This document shows, one piece after another, positions 1 to 4,990 of a stretch of 6,943 bases of DNA (within the stretch, counting starts at the first letter, position 1; each line of letters starts with the position of its first letter). The stretch is from contig JAHIEH010000022.1 of NCBI GenBank assembly GCA_018901675.1, positions 1 to 6,943 on the forward strand, written 5' to 3'. Origin of the DNA: Nanobdellota archaeon (GTDB lineage Archaea > Nanobdellota > Nanobdellia > Pacearchaeales > GW2011-AR1). The position numbers and the translations under genes are program-made. Below the pieces are notes generated by a model, which saw only the letters and a program-made list of their open reading frames with translations, searched no databases and was not told where the DNA came from.

Positions 1-425
1 GGGACATTCCTATAAAATACCAGTCCTGGAGAGAATTTTGAATGTTCTTTTCCTTTTCCAAGTTTAACTGTGGCTATCATTTCCAATTCTTGATCTGTGT
101 TTAAAGAGACAATTGGGATATTCTTATATGCCGGCTCTACTTGCCCTTTAATCTCTTCAGAGAGTATCACCCCTCCCTTTTTAACAGCTAGCTTAAGCTT
201 AATTTCGGTTTTTTCATCAAAAGAACCATCCATCTTTAGAGGGATTAATCCGAGTCTATGAGCAATAGTCTCATCGTATAATGCTGAATCATTTTTAAAA
301 ATCTCTACCTCATCAATAGCAAGAATCGGTATTTCGTAAGTATATCTTCTTATAGCATTAGCTAAGCTTTCTTCTATATTTGAAGTAAAGACAATTTGGT
401 TTTCTTTCTTTTCAATCAGTTTCAT
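1..425 (-). CDS. rpoD: DNA-directed RNA polymerase subunit D (Rpo3), 5' part only
   Basis: This is the archaeal homologue of the bacterial alpha N-terminal domain and eukaryotic Rpb3; with subunits L, N and P it forms the RNA polymerase assembly platform. I translated the reverse strand from the ATG at 425; 141 complete codons are visible before the window edge, so the C-terminal part is missing. Hallmarks are NAIRRYTYEIPILAIDEVEI at about residues 23-42, followed by the RLGLIPL block, and KFSPGLVFYR near the cut end. The gene follows uS11 by 29 nt, the order uS13-uS4-uS11-Rpo3 usual in archaea. No Shine-Dalgarno is visible; the start sits in the string CATAAAATGAAA, a TAAAATG context seen at many starts in this window. 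Identification is from conserved motifs and gene order. Confidence 0.95.
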   Translation of the reverse strand, partial: MKLIEKKENQIVFTSNIEESLANAIRRYTYEIPILAIDEVEIFKNDSALYDETIAHRLGLIPLKMDGSFDEKTEIKLKLAVKKGGVILSEEIKGQVEPAYKNIPIVSLNTDQELEMIATVKLGKGKEHSKFSPGLVFYRNV

Positions 426-454
426 TTTATGAAATTTTTAACAATTTTTGATTT

Positions 455-886
455 TTAAACTCTTCTTCCTCTTCTTCCGCCCTTTTCTTTAGGCCCACCT
501 CTCGGAATCTTAGTTAAGTCGATGATGCTCAAAATTTTAAAACCTGCTCTTGACAAACTTTTTATCACTGCATTTGCTCCAGGCCCAGGGGCAGTGCTTC
601 CTGTCTCAGCTTTTATTTTTACATATAAAGAAGTAATTCCCAATTCCTTTATCTCTTCAGCAATCCTTTTTGCTATAAACATTGCAACAGTTGGGTTTGC
701 CTTTAGTCTATCCTGTTTTGTGACCATCCCCCCACTAACTCTTGCAATAGTTTTTCCAGACATATCAGTAACATGCGCAATAGTATTGTTAAAAGAGGTG
801 TAAATATTAACAGCTGCTTCTATTTCTCTTTTCTTTTTCTCATTTTCTTTTATTTTTTCAATTTGTTCAACTTGCTCCACTTTCAT
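455..886 (-). CDS. rps11: Small ribosomal subunit protein uS11
   Basis: Platform protein of the 30S subunit that binds 16S rRNA near the mRNA exit. The 143-residue product has the family core NIYTSFNNTIAHVTD (about 27-41), the GPGANAVIKSL stretch and an arginine-rich GGRRGRRV tail. An extra, almost wholly charged Lys/Glu segment of about 24 residues precedes the usual N-terminus. The normally invariant archaeal PIPHDG loop near the C-terminus reads KIPRGGP, so the histidine is lost. The ATG lies inside the end of uS4 (20-nt overlap) and is preceded by GGAGG only 2 nt away, which makes translational coupling to uS4 likely. The first internal Met is well inside the fold, so this start is the only sensible one. 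Confidence 0.96.
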   Translation of the reverse strand: MKVEQVEQIEKIKENEKKKREIEAAVNIYTSFNNTIAHVTDMSGKTIARVSGGMVTKQDRLKANPTVAMFIAKRIAEEIKELGITSLYVKIKAETGSTAPGPGANAVIKSLSRAGFKILSIIDLTKIPRGGPKEKGGRRGRRV

Positions 887-1373
887 TTCCTCCAGTTTCT
901 CCGATTATCTTTCCCGCTTTCTTTTTTAATTTTATTTTAAGCGAGATTTTATCCTCTAAATTTAGAGGGACTATATATGATGGGGAGTTCATAATCTTTC
1001 CATTTACCAAAACATTTTTATGAGTGATTAATTGCCTTGCAGTTTTTGAAGTAGACACCATTTTTTTACTTACTAATACACTCTGTAGTCTTCTTTTAAG
1101 ATAATCGCCTTTATCCAAAGCTAAAACATCTCCAATTGAGCTTACATTAAATCCCATTTTTTTTAATCTGTTAAATAATGCATGTTGCTCTTCTTGACCA
1201 GCAGGAATCAATTTTTTTGCTCTCTCTCTTATAGAACCAATTTTCGCTTCTGCTTTCCATATCTCTCTCTTGTTTTTTAATCCAAATTCTTTCTTTATTT
1301 TCTCTTCTTCAATAATTCTCACTTTGTCGAAGGGCCTTCTTGGTCTGGAATATGTTTTATGTTTTCTTATCAT
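867..1373 (-). CDS. rps4: Small ribosomal subunit protein uS4
   Basis: Primary 16S rRNA-binding protein that nucleates assembly of the 30S body. The 168-residue length fits the archaeal form. The N-terminus MIRKHKTYSRPRRPFDKVRI is typical of archaeal uS4, and residues about 100-150 form the S4 RNA-binding domain (DYLKRRLQSVLV, TARQLITHKNVLVNGKI). The C-terminus overlaps uS11 by 20 nt. The start codon forms an ATGA with the TGA of a 41-codon mini-ORF that separates it from uS13, and an AGGAAA sequence lies about 8 nt upstream within that mini-ORF. In most archaea uS13 and uS4 are directly adjacent, so the intervening ORF is the odd feature of this locus. Confidence 0.97.
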   Translation of the reverse strand: MIRKHKTYSRPRRPFDKVRIIEEEKIKKEFGLKNKREIWKAEAKIGSIRERAKKLIPAGQEEQHALFNRLKKMGFNVSSIGDVLALDKGDYLKRRLQSVLVSKKMVSTSKTARQLITHKNVLVNGKIMNSPSYIVPLNLEDKISLKIKLKKKAGKIIGETGGNESGAS

Positions 1374-1495
1374 TTTAAATTTCCTATTTCTTCTAAAACT
1401 TCTTGTTTTTGAAGGACAAAATCTTCAAAACTTTTTGTTTTGAATGATTTGGAAAATTGCCTATTTTCCATAATTTTTAATTTTTGTATTTTCAT
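1370..1495 (-). CDS. 41-codon mini-ORF between uS13 and uS4 (copy A of a repeated leader family)
   Basis: I do not recognise this peptide. It begins MKIQKLKIMENRQFSKSF, has FVLQKQEVLEE in its second half and ends EEIGNLK. Its ATG overlaps the uS13 stop in ATGA, and its own TGA overlaps the uS4 ATG in ATGA, so it is stitched into the ribosomal operon at both ends without spare bases. It is closely related to the mini-ORF before the ABC permease: 44 of 45 nt match between 1377-1421 and 5021-5065, and 23 nt match exactly between 1478-1500 and 5071-5093. Relative to that copy it has 17 extra internal codons and lacks 9 near the end; both differences keep frame. It could be a real small protein, a coupling leader whose translation feeds uS4, or a non-functional repeat that happens to stay open. 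Confidence 0.6.
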   Translation of the reverse strand: MKIQKLKIMENRQFSKSFKTKSFEDFVLQKQEVLEEIGNLK

Positions 1496-2001
1496 TTTAT
1501 ATATTCCTTTGTCTCCTTTTTGGTCTTGACTTTAATTCCTACGCCTCTTCTCCTATTTGTTCTGAAATGAGCCTTTGTTCTCTGCCCTCTTACTGGCTGG
1601 CCAGAAGCATGCCTTATACCCTTATAACTCTTAATTTGCTTTAATCTTTTTATATCAAAATCTCTTTTTAGCTCTAAATCAGTTCCAATAAAATGCAGAT
1701 CTCCTCCCGTTTCTCTATCAGATCTTCTATTAACTATAAAATAGGGTAATTTTGGATTTTTTATAAATTCAGATATCTTCTTTATTTCCTCTTCTGTCAA
1801 AGAAACAACTTTTCTTTTTTTATCTATTTTTAACACATTACATACAGCATTACTAACTGCCCAAGATACTCCCTTTATTTTAGTTAATCCTGGATAAATT
1901 TTCATATCTCCAGATATGTCTTTAGATAAAATCCTAATTATCTTGCCTTCTTCCATTTTTTGTTTTTCTCTTGGTTCTGCTGTTATTTGATTAAATACCA
2001 T
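1492..2001 (-). CDS. rps13: Small ribosomal subunit protein uS13
   Basis: Head protein of the 30S subunit that contacts the P-site tRNA and the B1 intersubunit bridges. The 169-residue product carries the helix-two-turns-helix region after YPGLTKIKGVSWAVSNAVC (about 37-55) and the signature SYKGIRHASGQPVRGQRTK near the C-terminus. The usual archaeal N-terminus aligns with Met16 (MEEGKIIRIL, ATG at 1956). I keep the first ATG because a TATA-like TTTAAAAA is centred about 25 nt before it, which fits a leaderless transcript; the extra 15 residues are nonetheless uncertain. The gene follows DUF655 by 37 nt, joining the eL21-Rpo4-DUF655 group to the uS13-uS4-uS11-Rpo3 group. The stop overlaps the mini-ORF at 1370-1495 by ATGA. 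Confidence 0.96.
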   Translation of the reverse strand: MVFNQITAEPREKQKMEEGKIIRILSKDISGDMKIYPGLTKIKGVSWAVSNAVCNVLKIDKKRKVVSLTEEEIKKISEFIKNPKLPYFIVNRRSDRETGGDLHFIGTDLELKRDFDIKRLKQIKSYKGIRHASGQPVRGQRTKAHFRTNRRRGVGIKVKTKKETKEYIK

Positions 2002-2022
2002 AGTTTTTTGGGTTATAGTAAC

Positions 2023-2030
2023 TTTTTAAA
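2023..2030 (-). promoter_or_regulatory. TATA-like box for a possible leaderless uS13 transcript
   Basis: The minus strand reads TTTAAAAA here, centred about 25 nt upstream of the uS13 ATG at 2001. Archaeal TATA boxes lie about 26 nt before the transcription start, so transcription would begin at or next to the start codon. The 37-nt gap between DUF655 and uS13 is one of the larger ones in this otherwise tight cluster. AT-rich DNA gives such matches by chance, so this remains a prediction. Confidence 0.4.
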
Positions 2031-2038
2031 GATTTTCT

Positions 2039-2575
2039 TTAATTGCCAAACAAAGTGTATCTCTCCATTTCAGTTAATTCTTGGAATATTCTTTTCTCTA
2101 TAGCCTTTGCCGGGTCAGGAAGGTTGTGTATCCTTTTTTTCATATCTTCAAACGATTCAAATTCTTTTTCTTTCCTTTTCTCCAAAATCTCTTTCATATG
2201 CTTCTTACCAAACCCCGGTAGAAGCTCAATTTGATGTATTCGCTTGTTGATTGCTCCTGATTTATTAAAAAAGTCTACAAATTTCTTCTCCTGTTCATTT
2301 GTTATCTTTTTTATAAATTCTTGTAGCTGTATCTTTGCAGATTCTGTTAACTTTTCTCTTGGTAGCCTGCCTAAAATATAATAAATTTTATCCCTTTTCC
2401 CCTCACCAATATAAGCCCTTTCACCAATCTCTAAAGAAACCCCTCTTCGCGGGACTAACTCTAAAAGTATTAAGTTCTTCTCCCCAATTGATTGTGCTAT
2501 GGGCATCATTCTTTTCTCTAGAGGGTATCCATTTGGTAAATATTCTAAGACTATTGCGAATTCTTCTTTCTCCAT
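2039..2575 (-). CDS. DUF655 family predicted RNA/DNA-binding protein
   Basis: This conserved archaeal protein (COG1491/PF04919) has no settled function. The 178-residue product has an N-terminal beta-rich part (FAIVLEYLPNGYP, then LELVPRRGVSLEIGERAYIG), a helical middle, and a helix-hairpin-helix-like motif LLPGFGKKHMKEILEKR at about 118-134 that would contact nucleic acid. In many archaea it lies between rpoF and the rRNA dimethyltransferase gene ksgA, in the order eL21-rpoF-DUF655-ksgA. Here eL21 and rpoF precede it as expected, but uS13 follows in place of ksgA. It begins 8 nt after the rpoF stop, with no good Shine-Dalgarno, and is probably co-transcribed with it. A role in rRNA handling is inferred from context only. 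Confidence 0.88.
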   Translation of the reverse strand: MEKEEFAIVLEYLPNGYPLEKRMMPIAQSIGEKNLILLELVPRRGVSLEIGERAYIGEGKRDKIYYILGRLPREKLTESAKIQLQEFIKKITNEQEKKFVDFFNKSGAINKRIHQIELLPGFGKKHMKEILEKRKEKEFESFEDMKKRIHNLPDPAKAIEKRIFQELTEMERYTLFGN

Positions 2576-2583
2576 TTTCTTTG

Positions 2584-2889
2584 TTATTTATATTCTTTAA
2601 TAATATCCAGTATCTTTTTTGCTTCATTTTCATCTAAACCAACATCAACAAAAATTTTATTTAAATCAATTTCATTTTCTGGCATTAAATTGATTATATG
2701 CGCTATGTGCTCTGATTTTACTTTAAGAAGATTTAAATTGGTTATCTTGTTTTTTATCTCTTCAGCATCTTTTGGTTTTATCTCTGTAAATTTATTTATA
2801 AAACTAACCAACTCTGGATTTTCAACTCCTACTTTTTTCATTAATCCCAATGCTTCCACCATGCTTAAAGGTTCATTATTTTTTATCAT
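2584..2889 (-). CDS. rpoF: DNA-directed RNA polymerase subunit F (Rpo4)
   Basis: Rpo4 pairs with Rpo7 to make the stalk of archaeal RNA polymerase and is the counterpart of eukaryotic Rpb4. The 101-residue, fully helical product fits the family length. The N-terminal part (PLSMVEALGLMKKVG) and the HRDC-like C-terminal half (SEHIAHIINLMP, then VDVGLDENEAKKILDIIKEY) match Rpo4 architecture. The call is strengthened by its position between eL21 and DUF655, a widely conserved archaeal order. It starts 16 nt after the eL21 stop. No Shine-Dalgarno is evident upstream of the ATG, so reinitiation after eL21 is possible. Confidence 0.9.
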   Translation of the reverse strand: MIKNNEPLSMVEALGLMKKVGVENPELVSFINKFTEIKPKDAEEIKNKITNLNLLKVKSEHIAHIINLMPENEIDLNKIFVDVGLDENEAKKILDIIKEYK

Positions 2890-2905
2890 TTTTATTAGTG
2901 TATAA

Positions 2906-3157
2906 TCATTCTAATTTTTTTAAATGTATTGGCTCAACTAAAAATCTTTTTTCCTGATTTTGATCTTTAATCTTTACCAAATACGCATCTCCTCTTTTTT
3001 CTTCTATCACTCCGCTTCTCCCTTGCAGTCTTTTTGGGAAACTCCACTGCACTCCTCGTTCTATAACTACCGCAACTCTGTCTCCTGTTTTAATCTCTTG
3101 AAAGTATCTACTAAGTTTTATTTTTCCACTATCTCTCGTTTTTTTTCTTATACCCAT
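2906..3157 (-). CDS. rpl21e: Large ribosomal subunit protein eL21
   Basis: An archaeal/eukaryotic-specific 50S protein with an SH3-like barrel. The 83-residue sequence contains RDSGKIKLSRYFQEIKTGDR (about 8-27), the central GRSGVIEEKRGDAYLVKIKD and the terminal FLVEPIHLKKL, all family hallmarks. It is shorter than the usual form of about 95-100 residues: the basic N-terminal arm before the SGKI block is reduced to MGIRKKTRD. No in-frame upstream start restores it within the short gap, and a TATA-like box about 26 nt upstream supports a leaderless start at this ATG. It heads the eL21-Rpo4-DUF655 set and lies 91 nt after the zinc-ribbon gene. Confidence 0.95.
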   Translation of the reverse strand: MGIRKKTRDSGKIKLSRYFQEIKTGDRVAVVIERGVQWSFPKRLQGRSGVIEEKRGDAYLVKIKDQNQEKRFLVEPIHLKKLE

Positions 3158-3176
3158 AAATTAGTCAGAAATATCC

Positions 3177-3188
3177 TATTTAAAAAAC
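3177..3188 (-). promoter_or_regulatory. TATA-like box for a possible leaderless eL21 transcript
   Basis: The minus strand reads AGTTTTTTAAATAGG around this site, with the AT core centred 24-26 nt before the eL21 ATG at 3157. That is the spacing expected when transcription starts at the start codon. It lies in the 91-nt gap after the zinc-ribbon gene, so eL21 could be transcribed both by read-through and from its own promoter. Confidence 0.4.
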
Positions 3189-3238
3189 TATCTAGAATGC
3201 CTTTTTAAGGGTTTTACTACATCACCCTCCATTTTAGT

Positions 3239-3254
3239 GGATAACTTATTATCC
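3239..3254 (-). repeat. Small hairpin over the zinc-ribbon gene stop codon
   Basis: GGATAA and TTATCC form a 6-bp stem around a CTTA loop. The structure overlaps the TAA stop at 3249-3251. It could mark the 3' end of the zinc-ribbon message or affect termination of translation, but a stem this short in AT-rich DNA may be chance. Confidence 0.35.
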
Positions 3255-3440
3255 GCCTCTTAGCGCTTTAACCTGTTCTGGGTAAAGTTCTAGATCTCCA
3301 CTTTCCCTAGCATCTTCCATGTTCTTCTTTATTGTATTAAACATCTTTTGTCCCCAAACCATCACCCCACATCTCTCGCAGAAGTCTATAACTGAATTAT
3401 CATCCACAGCTGCTCCGCAATAAATACATTTCTTGGTCAT
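3249..3440 (-). CDS. Small zinc-ribbon protein, function unknown
   Basis: A 63-residue protein with two CxxC knuckles, CIYC at residues 5-8 and CERC at 21-24, spaced 12 residues apart; this would bind one Zn2+ in a compact ribbon. The following helix-forming part (GQKMFNTIKKNMEDARESGD) is amphipathic and ends ALRGG. I do not recognise a characterised family. The position directly before eL21 and Rpo4 suggests a role in translation, transcription or nucleic-acid binding, which is inference only. The start codon overlaps the TGA of a 17-codon leader in ATGA, and an AGGAAG sequence about 9 nt upstream could serve as ribosome-binding site. It lies first or second in the cluster after the leader's promoter. 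Confidence 0.85.
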   Translation of the reverse strand: MTKKCIYCGAAVDDNSVIDFCERCGVMVWGQKMFNTIKKNMEDARESGDLELYPEQVKALRGG

Positions 3441-3490
3441 TTTAAATTCTTCCTGAATTTTAAAGGCAAAAAATTTCCTATTTTTTTCAT
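3437..3490 (-). CDS. 17-codon leader mini-ORF before the zinc-ribbon gene (copy C)
   Basis: The predicted peptide is MKKIGNFLPLKFRKNLK. Its stop overlaps the zinc-ribbon start in ATGA. The ATG has one of the better Shine-Dalgarno sequences in the window: GAGAGG at 3495-3500, 4 nt upstream. It shares 40 of 43 nt with the end of the mini-ORF before the ABC permease (3438-3480 against 4988-5030), including 26 identical nt at 3454-3479. It lacks the MKIQKL and VLQKQEVLEE parts of the longer copies. A Shine-Dalgarno before the leader plus ATGA coupling behind it makes translation plausible. The zinc-ribbon frame is also open through this stretch, but I see no usable start codon there. Confidence 0.5.
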   Translation of the reverse strand: MKKIGNFLPLKFRKNLK

Positions 3491-3494
3491 TTTT

Positions 3495-3500
3495 CCTCTC
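3495..3500 (-). promoter_or_regulatory. Ribosome-binding site of the 17-codon leader
   Basis: The minus strand reads GAGAGGAAAAATG, giving a purine-rich GAGAGG 4 nt before the leader ATG at 3490. Few starts in this window have such a site. Its presence before the mini-ORF, with only the weaker AGGAAG before the zinc-ribbon ATG, favours ribosome entry at the leader. Confidence 0.5.
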
Positions 3501-3533
3501 TTTTAATTTAGTGAATTTTCAAAGCTAAGTTGG

Positions 3534-3552
3534 TTTTTAAAGTTTTATATTG
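3534..3552 (-). promoter_or_regulatory. Probable promoter of the leader/zinc-ribbon/eL21 operon
   Basis: The minus strand carries two TATA-like runs, ATATAAAAC and CTTTAAAAACC. With the usual spacing of about 26 nt the second would start transcription near 3511, leaving a leader of about 20 nt that contains the GAGAGG ribosome-binding site. This is the only long gap upstream of the cluster, so a main promoter is expected here. Confidence 0.5.
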
Positions 3553-3575
3553 CAAGAGATAATTATTTTTATTTT

Positions 3576-3620
3576 CAAATCTGGGTTTAACACCCCTCAC
3601 TTGCTGTGATGTCAGATTTG
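3576..3620. repeat. Compact three-way-junction-like inverted repeat
   Basis: CAAATCTG (3576-3583) pairs with CAGATTTG (3613-3620), an 8-bp closing stem. Inside are two smaller hairpins: GGGT/ACCC with loop TTAAC (sharing one base with the closing stem), and TCAC/GTGA with loop TTGCT (3597-3609). The element can fold on either strand. It lies just upstream of the zinc-ribbon operon promoter and beyond the ABC operon end. I do not recognise it as a known riboswitch, ribozyme or ncRNA. Confidence 0.5.
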
Positions 3621-3628
3621 GAAAGATT

Positions 3629-3777
3629 GAAATTGACGGTTGCGAAGCAAAAAATTTCGCGGAAAATATTCCTTAGCTTGCTATAGAAACATCAGAAACT
3701 TTTAGTTTCTGAATGTGCTCAAGAATCTCATACAAAATAAAAAAGATTCTTGACATAGCGAAATTTTAGTCAATTTC
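3629..3777. repeat. Nested inverted-repeat element of about 150 nt at the end of the ABC operon
   Basis: Two arms pair over long range: GAAATTGAC (3629-3637) with GTCAATTTC (3769-3777), and AAAATTTCGC (3651-3660) with GCGAAATTTT (3758-3767). Between the arms lie a 9-bp hairpin with a 3-nt loop (3692-3712, TCAGAAACT/AGTTTCTGA) and a 10-bp hairpin with a 15-nt loop (3719-3753, TCAAGAATCT/AGATTCTTGA). A small TTGC/GCAA hairpin sits in the asymmetric internal loop. The outer arm begins 1 nt past the permease stop codon. This could be a structured 3' UTR, a non-coding RNA or a MITE-like remnant. The pairings can be read directly; the function is unknown. Confidence 0.65.
3733..3746 (-). terminator. 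Possible T-rich terminator of the ABC operon
   Basis: The minus strand reads TCTTTTTTATTTTG about 35-45 nt after the permease stop, within the loop and stem of the 10-bp hairpin. Archaeal RNA polymerase terminates readily on T-runs, so transcription of the ABC operon may end here. The placement inside a larger paired element makes the assignment uncertain. Confidence 0.35.
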
Positions 3778-3778
3778 T

Positions 3779-4990
3779 TTATTCATACCTCAAGGCATCT
3801 GCAGGTTTTAATCTTGCGGCTTGTAATGCAGGAAACAAACCAGAAAGGCTTCCGATTAAAAACGAAAAGAGTAAAGCTCCGATTATCAGCAAGGGAGAAA
3901 AATCAGCCCTTAATAAATCCGTCCCCAAATAATTAGATGCAATCAATTCTGCTGTTTTCCCAAGAGAAAATCCAATCGCTATCCCAATCACTCCTCCTAC
4001 CAACCCCAGCAACCCTGATTCAAATAAAAATATCTTCAATACATCCGAATTTTTCGCTCCAACTGCTTTCATTGTTCCTATTTCCTTAGTTCTCTCCAAA
4101 ACTGCAGTATACATAGTATTCATAATCCCAATTCCCCCCACAATCAAGGAAATCGCCGCGATCCCCACTAAAACTGCCTGAACAATTCCAAAAATATTAG
4201 TAAAAGTTTCTAAAAGCTGTTCTGAAGTCTGAACATTAAAAGTTTCCTGTTCTTCTTTTTCTCCTCTTTCTTTTCTTAATTTTCTTTCTATATCCTCTGC
4301 TACAGTTACAGCATTAAATCCTTCTGCTGCCTTTGCCAATATTCCACTTTCCTCGTCCCCCACAGTCATTATTTCCCTTAATGTGTCTTTAGGGATTGTA
4401 AAAGAATTGTCATCAATTGGGTTCCCCTGTTTTTTAAGAATCCCAACAATCTTAAATTCTTGCCCTTCAATTTCCATACTATCACCTACTTCTATATTCC
4501 TCTTCCATATATCTCCGTTAGCGTGGCTCCAACCAGCAAGCGCTTTGAATTTGTCCCCCTCCTTTAGCCCTCTTCCTTTTTCAATATAAAAAGGCTGAAC
4601 CTCCTCTAGTCTTTTTAAATCCTCAGGATTTATCCCCATCGTAAAACCAATCCTTGTTTCTCCTTTAAATTTTGTCTGTCCTGTTTTAACTAAAAATCCA
4701 ATTGCCCATTCCACTCCTCGAACATTTTGAATGGTTTTCAAATCTTTTTCTTTTAAAATAAGTTTATCACTTGTTGCGCTTCCAGGAGGCCCAAGAGTTT
4801 TTGTGGAGATAATAATCTTATCGCTTCCTAGTTGTTGGAATTGTTCGCTGATGGTGTTTTGCAAACCCTGTCCAAGAGAGATAAGCCCCACCACTGCAGC
4901 TATACCAATAAAAATTCCGATCATAGTCAGCCAGCTTCTAAGTTTTTTTCTTTTAAGGTTATTAAATGCAAGGAGCAAGAAATCTTTCAT
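3779..4990 (-). CDS. ABC transporter permease, MacB/FtsX-like
   Basis: Membrane subunit of a mechanotransmission-type exporter (MacB/LolCE/FtsX superfamily). The 403-residue product has the expected layout: a first membrane helix at about 20-40 after NNLKRKKLRSWLTMIG, a large extracytoplasmic domain (about 45-260, MacB-PCD-like), then three C-terminal helices. Family marks are ERTKEIGTMKAVGAK after the second helix and GLFPALQAARLKPADALRYE at the C-terminus. Length is normal for the family. It shares an operon with the ATPase and the anchored surface protein encoded upstream, and would work with that ATPase. Its ATG overlaps the TGA of a 33-codon mini-ORF in ATGA, with no Shine-Dalgarno close by, so it probably depends on coupled reinitiation. 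The substrate cannot be told from the sequence. Confidence 0.93.
   Translation of the reverse strand: MKDFLLLAFNNLKRKKLRSWLTMIGIFIGIAAVVGLISLGQGLQNTISEQFQQLGSDKIIISTKTLGPPGSATSDKLILKEKDLKTIQNVRGVEWAIGFLVKTGQTKFKGETRIGFTMGINPEDLKRLEEVQPFYIEKGRGLKEGDKFKALAGWSHANGDIWKRNIEVGDSMEIEGQEFKIVGILKKQGNPIDDNSFTIPKDTLREIMTVGDEESGILAKAAEGFNAVTVAEDIERKLRKERGEKEEQETFNVQTSEQLLETFTNIFGIVQAVLVGIAAISLIVGGIGIMNTMYTAVLERTKEIGTMKAVGAKNSDVLKIFLFESGLLGLVGGVIGIAIGFSLGKTAELIASNYLGTDLLRADFSPLLIIGALLFSFLIGSLSGLFPALQAARLKPADALRYE

Noticed and set aside
2335..2637. Plus-strand 100-codon frame opposite DUF655
   Set aside because: It shows no recognisable motif and lies antisense to a conserved gene with correct neighbours.
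2897..2909. Five-codon ORF (MIIH, stop) overlapping the eL21 stop in ATGA before rpoF
   Set aside because: It is too short to distinguish from chance and has no similarity to the repeated mini-ORFs.
3188..3232. Minus-strand 14-codon ORF MEGDVVKPLKRHSR between the zinc-ribbon gene and eL21
   Set aside because: It has no upstream ribosome-binding site, no coupling to eL21 and only a trivial PLK resemblance to the leaders; it overlaps the probable eL21 promoter.
3644..3658. GCAAAAAATTTC in the structured element as a fifth copy of the leader core
   Set aside because: The shared 12 bases are A/T runs and the flanks do not match; the arm is better explained by its pairing with 3758-3767.
3604..3712. 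C/D-box-like strings (GTGATGT and CTGA) suggesting a C/D guide RNA
   Set aside because: The C box departs from RTGATGA, spacing is too large, and no C'/D' pair is found; the inverted repeats explain the region better.
3491..3778. tRNA, SRP RNA or RNase P RNA in the long non-coding gap
   Set aside because: There is no T-loop (GTTCGA-type) sequence, no GGAAG/GNAR SRP core and no conserved RNase P core; the folds seen are of other kinds.
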